From NCBI GenBank assembly GCA_900543325.1, contig UQQU01000052.1, positions 1 to 23,806 on the forward strand: 23,806 nucleotides of DNA, given 5' to 3'. Below, piece by piece: positions 7,473 through 16,400 of the stretch. Both the position numbers and the translations under genes were made by a program. Each line of letters opens with the position of its first letter. Position 1 is the stretch's first letter. The notes below the pieces were generated by a model. That model was not told the DNA's origin. It ran no database searches and worked only from the letters and a program-made list of their open reading frames with translations. The stretch comes from an uncultured Clostridium sp. Lineage in GTDB: Bacteria; Bacillota; Clostridia; Clostridiales; Clostridiaceae.

Positions 7473-7496
7473 TAGAGTACTTATTAAAGTACTCTA
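7473..7496 (-). terminator. Hairpin between hypE and the kinase-like gene
   Basis: Ten-base perfect arms (7473-7482 and 7487-7496) around the loop ATTA, followed on the minus strand by AATTTTAT. It lies 58 bases after hypE and 29 bases before the next start, so it probably ends the hyp transcript. The T tract is interrupted, and it could instead be a leader hairpin. Confidence 0.6.
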
Positions 7497-7553
7497 CATA
7501 TTTATATTATTCAATTACTAATTAATATGTTCTTATATATTAATTGATAATTA

Positions 7554-8561
7554 TCAACATATTCTTACTAATATTTCACCTTCTGGCATATTTATGATTC
7601 TTCTTCCACCAATATTAGTCTTTAAATACAACTTATTTTTCCCATCACTTATTGCTTCTCCTAATAAAATAGAATCTTTTCCCACTGAGTTCTTTTTCAT
7701 TATATTTAATACATTATCGGCATCCTTCTCATCTACTATTACAACTAACTTACCTTCATTAGCAATAAATAATGGATCAAGACCTAAAATTTCGCACATA
7801 GCAGCTACTTCTGGTTTTACAGGTATAAAATCTTCTTCTATTTCCATACTAATATTGCTATGTTCTATAATTTCATTTAAAGTAGTTGCTAATCCACCTC
7901 TAGTAGGATCTCTTAAAACTCTAACATTATTGCTAACAGATAATATATCTTCAATTAATTTATTTAATAAACAACAATCACTTTTAATATTACTTTGAAA
8001 CCCCAAATTTTCTCTTTTATTCATAATACACATACCATGGTCACCTAAAGTACCACTTATTATTATTTTATCACCATCTTTTACTTTATCTCCACCTAAG
8101 TAAGTTTTATCTTCTTCAATTATCCCAATTCCAGTAGTATTAATATAAATTTTATCACAACTGCCCTTTTCCACCACCTTTGTATCTCCAGTAACAATTT
8201 TAACACCAGCTTCATTAGCTGTTTTAGACATAGATTGTACAATTTTTTCAAGGTCATCAATAGGTAATCCTTCTTCTATTATAAATCCAGCAGATATATA
8301 TAAAGGCTTTGCCCCACTCATACATATATCGTTTATAGTACCACAAATAGCTAACTTTCCTATATCTCCACCTTCAAAAAATATAGGATTTATTACAAAA
8401 GAATCTGTAGACATTGCTATTTTCCCATTTATAACTGGTAAAACACTAGAATCATTTTTTTGTAATAAAAATTCATTATTAAAATATTTATAAAATAATT
8501 TATCTATTAATTTATTAGTTGCTTTACCTCCACTACCATGTGATAAAGTTATTATCTCCAT
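7554..8561 (-). CDS. hypE: Carbamoyl-dehydratase HypE
   Basis: HypE takes a carbamoyl group from HypF onto its C-terminal cysteine and dehydrates it with ATP to a thiocyanate, the source of the cyanide ligands on the [NiFe] hydrogenase iron. The protein begins with SHGSGGKAT, the nucleotide-binding motif of this PurM-like family. It also carries STDSFV and TGDTKVV, and it ends with the required Cys as RIC. I place the start at the ATG at 8561, giving 335 residues, because AGAGGTGG lies five bases upstream; the in-frame GTG at 8570 is part of that ribosome site. It is the last gene of the hyp operon, 27 bases after hypD. Confidence 0.96.
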   Translation of the reverse strand: MEIITLSHGSGGKATNKLIDKLFYKYFNNEFLLQKNDSSVLPVINGKIAMSTDSFVINPIFFEGGDIGKLAICGTINDICMSGAKPLYISAGFIIEEGLPIDDLEKIVQSMSKTANEAGVKIVTGDTKVVEKGSCDKIYINTTGIGIIEEDKTYLGGDKVKDGDKIIISGTLGDHGMCIMNKRENLGFQSNIKSDCCLLNKLIEDILSVSNNVRVLRDPTRGGLATTLNEIIEHSNISMEIEEDFIPVKPEVAAMCEILGLDPLFIANEGKLVVIVDEKDADNVLNIMKKNSVGKDSILLGEAISDGKNKLYLKTNIGGRRIINMPEGEILVRIC

Positions 8562-8588
8562 ATAAACCACCTCTCATAGTTTTATAAT

Positions 8589-9668
8589 TTATCTATATTT
8601 ATAAAATGCCGAACAAGTCCCCTCTTCTGATACCATACATGCTCCAATAGGATTTAATGGAGTGCATACAACTCCAAACAATTTACATTCAGTTGGTTCT
8701 TTAATTCCCATTAACACATCCCCACAAGAACATCCGTTATTTTCATAACTTTCTTTCATATTCATTTCAAACTTAGATAACACATCAAATTTTCTATATT
8801 CAGCTTTTAATTTTAATCCAGCATTATTAACTTTTCCTAATCCCCGCCAAGTACTTTCAGTTGAAGTAAATATACTATTTAATAACTTATTAGCTTCTTT
8901 ATTTCCCTCATCTTTTACTAATCTACTATATAAATTTACTAATCCATATTCATTCCTTTCTCTCATCTCAATTAACATATATATAGATGCTAAAATATCA
9001 TTTACTTCAAACCCACTAATAACCATTGGAATTTTATACTTATTTGCTATCTCTACAAATGGTTTTTCTCCTATTATAGTTGCAACATTGCCTGGACATA
9101 AAAATCCATCTATCTTAACATTTGGATTCAAAACTAAAGCTTCCATTGCCTCTGGCATTGTCTTTAAACTATTTAATATTGAATAATTTCTTATTCCTTG
9201 CTCTTTTGCTATTTTTATACTAAGAGCTATTATAGGTGCAGTAGTCTCAAATCCAATTGATAAAAATATCACCTCTTTATCACTATTTTCCTTTGCTATT
9301 TTTATACTATCTAAAGGTGAATATACAATTCTTATATCTCTTCCTTTAGCCTTTTCTTTCGCCAAGTTACTCTCACTCCCTGGAACTCTAATCAAATCAC
9401 CAAATGTAGTTATTATTACATCATTTCTTTTAGACAACTCTATAGCAGTATCTACATATCCCTGTGGTGTTACACAAACTGGACATCCTGGACCATTTAT
9501 AAGCCTAATATTATCACTTAAAACCTCTTTTAAGCCACTTTTTAATATTACATTTGTATGGGTTCCACAAACCTCCATAATAGAAATTTTAAAGTTAGCT
9601 TTACTATTTATATTGTTTAATAAATTTTTAGATATAGTATTATTTTTCAACTCTTTTAATATGTCCAT
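8589..9668 (-). CDS. hypD: Hydrogenase iron-ligand assembly protein HypD
   Basis: A [4Fe-4S] scaffold protein that with HypC holds the iron while CN and CO ligands are added. All hallmark motifs are present: CGTHT (Cys34), GPGCPVC (Cys62 and Cys65), GFETTAP and CPGNVA. The cysteine-rich C-terminal block contains Cys at about 313, 315, 328, 335, 344 and 352. The 359-residue length is typical. The ATG at 9668 has GAGGAG (9679-9684) ten bases upstream, and the start lies inside the last 29 bases of hypC, so translation is probably coupled. Confidence 0.96.
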   Translation of the reverse strand: MDILKELKNNTISKNLLNNINSKANFKISIMEVCGTHTNVILKSGLKEVLSDNIRLINGPGCPVCVTPQGYVDTAIELSKRNDVIITTFGDLIRVPGSESNLAKEKAKGRDIRIVYSPLDSIKIAKENSDKEVIFLSIGFETTAPIIALSIKIAKEQGIRNYSILNSLKTMPEAMEALVLNPNVKIDGFLCPGNVATIIGEKPFVEIANKYKIPMVISGFEVNDILASIYMLIEMRERNEYGLVNLYSRLVKDEGNKEANKLLNSIFTSTESTWRGLGKVNNAGLKLKAEYRKFDVLSKFEMNMKESYENNGCSCGDVLMGIKEPTECKLFGVVCTPLNPIGACMVSEEGTCSAFYKYR

Positions 9669-9900
9669 TAAAGTTACACTCCTCTATAGCATCACTTAGC
9701 TCCTTAAATATATCTAAAGTTTCCCTAGCATAATTTTCATCAATTTTTTGAATTGCACATCCTGCATGAACCAATACATAATCTCCTACCTTAGGATCTT
9801 CAATAAACATTATATTTACTTTTACGTTAACCCCATTGTAATTTACAATAGCATCACCTTCTAATATCTCCTCAATCCTTGCTGGAATTGCTATACACAT
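9640..9900 (-). CDS. hypC: Hydrogenase maturation chaperone HypC
   Basis: A small OB-fold chaperone (86 residues) that carries the iron complex with HypD and delivers it to the hydrogenase large subunit. It starts MCIAIPARI; Cys2, exposed after removal of Met1, is the essential metal-contact residue. The AIP motif and the downstream DYVLVHAGCAIQKID segment are characteristic. A strong purine-rich ribosome site (GGGGGGAG) precedes the ATG. The gene overlaps hypF by 29 bases at its 5' end and hypD by 29 bases at its 3' end. Confidence 0.95.
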   Translation of the reverse strand: MCIAIPARIEEILEGDAIVNYNGVNVKVNIMFIEDPKVGDYVLVHAGCAIQKIDENYARETLDIFKELSDAIEECNFNGHIKRVEK

Positions 9901-12196
9901 AACTCTCCCCCCTTAATTCTTCTTTTACTAATTCATTGGCAATTATTAACTGACCTAAACTTACTCCACTATCATTACAAGGAATTATTTTATGAGTTGC
10001 TATATTAAATTTATATTGCTCTAATCCTTTAACAACTCCTTTAAATAATATTTCATTTTGAAAAACACCACCACTAATAACTACAGTATTGATATTGGTT
10101 TTTTCTCTAATATATAAAGCCATTTCAATGGTGCTTTTTATTATAGTATTATGAAACTTTCTTGCTATAATACTATTATTAACTTTATTATCAATATCAC
10201 AAATAATACCTTTTATAATATTATTAAAACCTAAAATAAATTTTCCTTCATTCTCTTGAATTTCAAATTCATAGCTTTCATTATTTTTTTCAGTACATAT
10301 ATTTTCAAGACTAATTGCAGCTTCTCCCTCAAAAGTAATTGCACTAGTAAAGCCTAATGTGGCATAAACCCCATCAAATAATCGTCCCATACTAGATGTC
10401 TTTGGAGAATTTATTTTTCTATCAATCATAGTTCTTATTATGTTATACTCTTTATCTTTTAAATGTTTTGGTATAAACTCATTAAACTGATCCTTAAACA
10501 CCTTATAAATTAATGAAAGTGCTATTCTCCAGGGTTCTTTAACTGACTTATCCCCACCTGGTAAATAAAATTCATCTAAATGTCCTATTCTTTTAAATTC
10601 CCTCTTATTACATATGAAGAATTCTCCTCCCCATATACTTTTATCTTCACCATATCCAGTTCCATCAAAGGCAATTCCAATAACATCTGTATTTATATTA
10701 TTTTCAGCCATACAACTTACAATATGGCTATGATGATGTTGAGTCTCTATTACTTTAATATCACCATTTATATTTAAAATTTCTTCTAACTTAATCTTCT
10801 TATATTCAAAATCTGGATGCTTATCATATACTAAAATATTTGGAATAACATTATATATTTTACTAAAATGTTTTATTACCTTTTCTAAAGAATTTATTGT
10901 TTCAATATTCTTTAAATCCCCTATATATTGACTGATAAAAATGTCATTTTTATTACTTAAAGAAATTGTATTTTTAAGTTCTGAACCTAATGCCAATATT
11001 TCTGTAACTGTATTTATATTTAATGTATATGGCGAATAACCTCTTCCAAGCCTAATAACTCTCTCTTCATCCAAAACAATTTTACTTACTGAATCATCAA
11101 CTCTCATATAAATATCTCTATTATGCATAAAAAAATAGTCCACAATATTATTTAACTTTTTAATTGCATCATTATTTTTATATATAATTGGTTCTCCACT
11201 AATATTAGCACTAGTCATAACTAAACTATCTAATTCATCATCAAATAACAAATAATGTAATGGCGTATAGGGTAACATAACTCCTACTTTTCTATTATTT
11301 GGTGATAAATTTTCTGGAAAGCTATTTTGATCTTTTTTATCCAAAAGCACAATAGGTCTTTTATTACTTTTTAATAATTCCTCTTCATCTTTCTTTAAAA
11401 TACAATACTTTTTTACAGTTTCTATATCCTTTATCATTACCGCTAATGGCTTATTAGGTCTATGTTTTCTTTCTCTTAATATTTTGATTGTCTCTTCACT
11501 TTTACTATTACAAACTAGATTAAAACCACCTATTCCCTTAACAGCAAATATATTGCCTTGTTTTAGTAAACTTATTGCTTTACTGAAATAATCAGTAGAT
11601 TTTATTTCAGTATTATATTTATCTATAATATATACCCTTGGCCCACATTCAGGACATGCATTTGGTTGTGCATGAAATCTTCTATTATCGGGATTACCAT
11701 ATTCCTTTTTACATTTATTACACATTTCAAAATCATACATTGTAGTGGAAATTCTATCATAAGGTAAAGATTTTATTATTGAAAACCTTGGCCCACAATT
11801 TGTACAATTAGTAAAAGGATATCTATATCGTCTGTTGTTCTTATCAAATATTTCCTTACTGCATTGTGAACATATTGAATAATCCGGTGGAATATATGTT
11901 ATTGCACTTAAATTATTATTACTCTCTTTTATAAGAAAATCTTCATAATGTGCAATATCTTTATTCATTATATTAATTGAAGTAATCTTTGATAAAATAG
12001 GCGGATTGTTATTTAACTCATTTATAAAATTATTAAGATTCTTTTCATCACCTTCAATATCTATCATTACACCTTTACTTGTATTATTTACCCACCCAAC
12101 TAAATTATTTAATTTTGCTAATTTATAAACAAATGGTCTGAAACCAACACCTTGAACTATTCCTTTTATCTCAATAAACTTTCTATTTTTCTTCAT
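9872..12196 (-). CDS. hypF: Carbamoyltransferase HypF
   Basis: HypF uses carbamoyl phosphate and ATP to transfer a carbamoyl group to the C-terminal cysteine of HypE. Domains in order: an acylphosphatase domain (about 5-95) with VQGVGFRPF, its Arg20 and GWVNN; two zinc fingers with Cys 109/112/131/134 and 159/162/181/184; a YrdC-like domain (about 200-390) with KGIGGFNL and MTSANISGEP; and a Kae1/TobZ-like C-terminal domain with the metal-binding QHHHSHI (486-492) and AFDGTGYGED. The 774-residue length is normal. The ATG follows AGAGGAT. It is the first gene of the hyp operon and overlaps hypC by 29 bases. An extended -10 promoter lies about 55 bases upstream. Confidence 0.97.
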   Translation of the reverse strand: MKKNRKFIEIKGIVQGVGFRPFVYKLAKLNNLVGWVNNTSKGVMIDIEGDEKNLNNFINELNNNPPILSKITSINIMNKDIAHYEDFLIKESNNNLSAITYIPPDYSICSQCSKEIFDKNNRRYRYPFTNCTNCGPRFSIIKSLPYDRISTTMYDFEMCNKCKKEYGNPDNRRFHAQPNACPECGPRVYIIDKYNTEIKSTDYFSKAISLLKQGNIFAVKGIGGFNLVCNSKSEETIKILRERKHRPNKPLAVMIKDIETVKKYCILKKDEEELLKSNKRPIVLLDKKDQNSFPENLSPNNRKVGVMLPYTPLHYLLFDDELDSLVMTSANISGEPIIYKNNDAIKKLNNIVDYFFMHNRDIYMRVDDSVSKIVLDEERVIRLGRGYSPYTLNINTVTEILALGSELKNTISLSNKNDIFISQYIGDLKNIETINSLEKVIKHFSKIYNVIPNILVYDKHPDFEYKKIKLEEILNINGDIKVIETQHHHSHIVSCMAENNINTDVIGIAFDGTGYGEDKSIWGGEFFICNKREFKRIGHLDEFYLPGGDKSVKEPWRIALSLIYKVFKDQFNEFIPKHLKDKEYNIIRTMIDRKINSPKTSSMGRLFDGVYATLGFTSAITFEGEAAISLENICTEKNNESYEFEIQENEGKFILGFNNIIKGIICDIDNKVNNSIIARKFHNTIIKSTIEMALYIREKTNINTVVISGGVFQNEILFKGVVKGLEQYKFNIATHKIIPCNDSGVSLGQLIIANELVKEELRGESYVYSNSSKD

Positions 12197-12248
12197 ATAT
12201 TTTATCCTCTAATACTTCATCTTAATTTCTAATTATAGTTACAAAATA

Positions 12249-12257
12249 ATTATATCA
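12249..12257 (-). promoter_or_regulatory. Extended -10 promoter of hypF operon
   Basis: Minus-strand TGATATAAT (TG at 12256-12257, TATAAT at 12249-12254), an extended -10 element. No good -35 box is visible; TGTAAA 17 bases upstream is weak. Confidence 0.5.
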
Positions 12258-12300
12258 CTTTTTTGATATTTTTACATTTTAAGGTAATTATCTATAAAAA

Positions 12301-12363
12301 AATAAGACCCATTAGCTATCATACTAGTTTTTAAACTTTTAATGATATCTAATAAGTCTTATT
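12301..12363 (-). terminator. Terminator of the PfkB-family kinase gene
   Basis: Inverted arms AATAAGAC (12301-12308) and GTCTTATT (12356-12363), extended by ATTAG/CTAAT, enclose a loop of about 30 bases that can fold further. The minus-strand product ends in TTTTTTTA. It lies six bases after the stop codon. Confidence 0.7.
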
Positions 12364-12369
12364 ATATTT

Positions 12370-13320
12370 TTAGTTTTCTCTCCACTTTGTCCTATTAATT
12401 AAATCTTCAACTAATTTATGACTCATTTCTGGATTTATTGTTTCTTCATGAGTAATTGTTATTATTGACATGGCAACTGAATACTTAAGTGTATCCTTAA
12501 TATTTAAGTTGTTCATATATCCATATCCTATTCCAGCTACAAAGGAATCTCCAGCTCCAGTTACATTTTTTACCTTTATTGGCTCGCAACAAGCTAATGT
12601 TCCTTCTTCACCTTCACTAGTTATATAATATATTCCATCTGCATCTAAACTAATAAATACATTCTTTACTCCTTGTTCTATAAAGAATCTACCTGCTTTT
12701 CTTAAATCATCATTAGTTTCAATTTTAAATCCACATAAAGCTTCTGTCTCAAATCTATTTGGCTTTATAGTATGGAAGTATTTTATTAAATGACGAATAT
12801 TTTTTGCTTTTTTTGCAGATACAGGATCTAAGATAAATTTACTTTTACCTTGGTATTTTTTTAATATGTACTCTAATAAAGCTGGATTATCTGAATCAAC
12901 AATTGTGTATTCAGCATTTTCAAAAACTTCATGCTTTCCATCTACAAATCTTTCATCCATCTTATTTAAACTTTCCATATCTACAACTGCAGATTCCATC
13001 TCTCCTTGATGGTTTAATATTGCTAGATATGTAGGAGTGCTTTCCCCTTCTAAGAAAAGAGAATTCTCCATATTATATCCAAGTCTTCTAGAGTGCTCTA
13101 AAATACTCTTACCATTTTCATCGTCTCCTAAGGTAGAAATAAACTGTGTATTTACTCCAACTCTTGCTAGATTTTCAGCAATATTTCTACAAACGCCCCC
13201 AAAAGATATTTTTATATGCCCCGGAATTGAATCTCTTTGTGCATAGCTTCTTCCACAGAAGCCAAAAATATCAACTATTGATGCCCCTAAAACTAATATA
13301 TATGGATTATTATCATTCAT
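12370..13320 (-). CDS. psuK: PfkB-family sugar kinase, probably pseudouridine kinase
   Basis: A 316-residue ATP-dependent kinase of the PfkB/ribokinase fold. The N-terminal glycine signature reads SFGGVCRNIAENLARVG (39-55), and the C-terminal ATP and anion-hole signature reads NVTGAGDSFVAG, with the catalytic base Asp258. The RNIAENLARVG form, in place of the GKGANQA form of ribokinases, and the ILDPVSAKKAK segment resemble pseudouridine kinases, which phosphorylate pseudouridine before PsuG cleaves it to uracil and ribose 5-phosphate. No psuG or nucleoside transporter is beside it, so the substrate rests on sequence likeness only. The start has AGGAGAG about seven bases upstream. It is flanked by a terminator on each side, so it is probably its own unit. 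Family very sure; substrate moderately so. Confidence 0.8.
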   Translation of the reverse strand: MNDNNPYILVLGASIVDIFGFCGRSYAQRDSIPGHIKISFGGVCRNIAENLARVGVNTQFISTLGDDENGKSILEHSRRLGYNMENSLFLEGESTPTYLAILNHQGEMESAVVDMESLNKMDERFVDGKHEVFENAEYTIVDSDNPALLEYILKKYQGKSKFILDPVSAKKAKNIRHLIKYFHTIKPNRFETEALCGFKIETNDDLRKAGRFFIEQGVKNVFISLDADGIYYITSEGEEGTLACCEPIKVKNVTGAGDSFVAGIGYGYMNNLNIKDTLKYSVAMSIITITHEETINPEMSHKLVEDLINRTKWREN

Positions 13321-13384
13321 ACTATCTCTCCTGCTACAAATTTAACGTATTAAAATATAAATACATTATATTAAAGACAAGAAA

Positions 13385-13439
13385 AAAAATAAAGAGAAAA
13401 ATAAAAAAAATGTCGAATTTTTTATTTCTCTTTATTTTT
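13385..13439 (-). terminator. Terminator after the double-activase gene
   Basis: Perfect 15-base arms (13385-13399 and 13425-13439), extended inward with a two-base bulge. It lies 13 bases after the stop codon and ends on the minus strand in a run of T residues. It separates the activase gene from psuK. Confidence 0.82.
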
Positions 13440-13451
13440 ATACTTCGTATT

Positions 13452-16400
13452 CTATATATTATTAGTTGTTAAATTATTTATATCTATTTTTATTTCCTTA
13501 CTACATTTATATCCTGTTTGTGTTACATTCATATTTTTAAATGCAACGGACATCATTAATTTAATTCTATTTAATTGATTAACCTCTGATGCTCCTGGAT
13601 CATAATCTATTGCTACAATATTAGCAAATGGATATTTGGCCTTTAGAGCTTTTATCATACCTTTTCCTGTAACATGATTAGGTAAACAAGCAAATGGTTG
13701 AATACATACTATATTATTTACATCACTTTCAATTAATTCAATCATCTCTCCAGTCAATAACCATCCTTCACCAGTTTGATTACCTAATGAAACTACTTTT
13801 GATGCCTTTTCTGCAAGATTACTTATAGAAGTTGGATTTCCAAATCTTTCACTTTTTTGTAGCTCTTTTATTACAACTTTTCTAAATGACTCAATATAAG
13901 TAATAGCTATACTGCATGCTGTTTTAACAATATTACTTCTAGATAAATATTTACTTTTAAATTCAGAGTTATAACAACAATATAAAAAGAAGTCTAATAA
14001 TTCAGGAACTACAACTTCTGCTCCTTCACTTTCTAAAACATCAACAATATTATTATTTGCTGTTGGATGGTACTTAACAAGTATTTCCCCTACAACTCCA
14101 ACTTTAGGTTTTATAATATCATTTATTTCTAATTTATCAAATGCTTCTACTATATTTTTTACATTTTCATCCATCTCCCTTTTATTACCATTAGAAACAT
14201 TTGCAAATGCTTTTTCTCTCCAAAATTCATATAATTCGTTTGCAGATCCTGGAACTTTTTCATAAGGTCTTACTCTATAAAGTACTCTCATAAATAAATC
14301 TCCATATATAATTCCCATCATAAGTTTTTTAATAAAAGAATAGCTTATGCTGAATCCTGGTTGTTTTTCCATTCCTAGTACATTTAATGATATTATAGGT
14401 ACATCTTCAAAACCTGCTTCTCTTAATCCTTTCTTTAAAAAACCTATATAATTAGTTGCTCTGCATCCACCACCAGTTTGGCTTATTATTACAGCAGTTT
14501 TTTTAGGATCATATTTTCCAGACTTTAATGCTCTTATCATTTGCCCTATTACTAAAATAGATGGATAACATGCATCATTATTAACATACTTTATACCTTC
14601 TTCTATGGCTTCTTTATCATTTGCAGGTAATACATCCAGATTGTATCCTTCTGTCCTAGCCGCCTTTTCTATAAACTGAAAATGCATTGGAGACATTTGA
14701 GGCGCAAGAATTGTCCAATCTTTCTTCATTTCCTTGGTAAATAAAACCTTAGTATATTTGTTATCAATAGTCTTAGGTTCTATTTTATTTTTTTCTCTTT
14801 CTTCCATAGCTGCTTTTAATGATCTAATTCTAATTTTTACTGCTCCTAAATTACTTCCTTCATCTATTTTTATTAATGTATACATCTTACCTTTTGATGC
14901 TAATATCTCTGAAACCTGATCACTTGTTACCGCATCTAATCCACATCCAAAAGAAGTAAGTTGTACTAATTCTAAATCATTTCTTTCCTTAACAAAAGCT
15001 GCTGCTCTATAAAGCCTAGTATGATACATCCACTGATCTACTACCCTAATAGGCCTATCTAAATTTCCTAAGTGTGCTACACTATCTTCAGTGAATACAG
15101 CCATATTATATGAAGTAATTATATCTGTTAAACCATGATTTATTTCTTGATCTATATGATAAGGTCGTCCACTTAAAACTATTCCCTTCATATTATTTTC
15201 TTCGATATACTTTAATGTTTCTTCACCTTTTTTTCTTATATCATTTATTACCTTTTCTCTTTCATCAAATGCGGAATCTACAGCCATTTTAGCTTCTTTC
15301 ATAGTTATATTATAATCTTTAAATACATCATATATTCTCTTATATAACTTTTCCTTATTATCTAGAGATAAAAATGGTGAAATATATTTTATACCTTCTA
15401 CATTCAACTGATCTATATTATTTTTTATAACTTCAGGATATGATGTAACAACTGGACAATTATAATGGTTATTTGCCTTATTATCCTCTTTGTATTCATA
15501 AGGTATACAAGGATAAAATATAGTCTTTATTCCCCTATCTATCAATGACATTATATGACCATGACTTAATTTTGCTGGATAACATACTGATTCTGATGGT
15601 ATTGTCTCTATTCCTAAATTAAATATCTTCTTACTTGAAAATGGAGAAATTATAACTCTAAATTTTAGTTCTGTTAAAAGTGTAAACCAAAATGGATAAT
15701 TCTCATAAATATTTAAAGCTCTTGGTATACCAATTTCACCGCGTATTGCATCTTCTTTTGCTAATGGTTTATAATTAAAAATTCTTGCTAATTTATATTT
15801 ATATAAATTAGGAACCTCTAACTTTTTAGCACTATTCCCTAATGGTCTTTCACATCTATTTCCTGTAATATATTTTTCTTCATTATCAAACTTATTGATA
15901 GTCAATAAACAGTTATTACCACACCCCCCACATCTAGAACAAGTGGTTTTAAAGTGAAATCTTTCTAGCTTATCCTCGCCTATTAAAGTAGATACCTCAC
16001 CTTCTTTATAGTTTTCTTTACTAATTAATGCAGCTCCATAAGCACCCATTAATCCAGCTATATCCGGTCTCATAACATTAGCACCTGTTAACTTTTCAAA
16101 ACTTCTTAATACACCATCGTTATAAAAGGTTCCACCTTGTACAATTATATTTTTACCCAATTCATCAAAATTTCTAATTTTTATAACTTTATATAGTGCA
16201 TTTTTTATAACTGAATAACATAGGCCTGCTGAGATATCTCCAACACTAGCACCTTCTTTTTGAACTTGCTTTACTTTAGAATTCATAAATACCGTACACC
16301 TAGAACCTAAGTCAACTGGCTTTTTAGCTTTAATTGAAAGCTTTGCAAATTCATCTATTGAAATATTTAACGATTTACTAAATCCTTCTATAAATGAACC

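Noticed and set aside
7520..7545. AT-only inverted repeat just after hypE
   Set aside because: Nine-base arms made only of A and T are expected by chance here; the stronger hairpin at 7473-7496 is the better terminator candidate.
7594..7998. A 134-codon plus-strand frame opposite hypE
   Set aside because: It lies fully within hypE on the other strand, and its Leu/Ser/Ile-rich composition is what reverse reading of AT-rich coding sequence gives.
9872..12196. HypF C-terminal half as a separate tRNA-modification (TsaD) gene
   Set aside because: The Kae1-like part is continuous with acylphosphatase, zinc-finger and YrdC domains in one frame, which is the HypF layout.
13146..13472. Plus-strand frame across the start of psuK and the terminator
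   Set aside because: It runs through the terminator hairpin and the 5' end of a real gene; the lysine and phenylalanine runs come from the A/T tracts.
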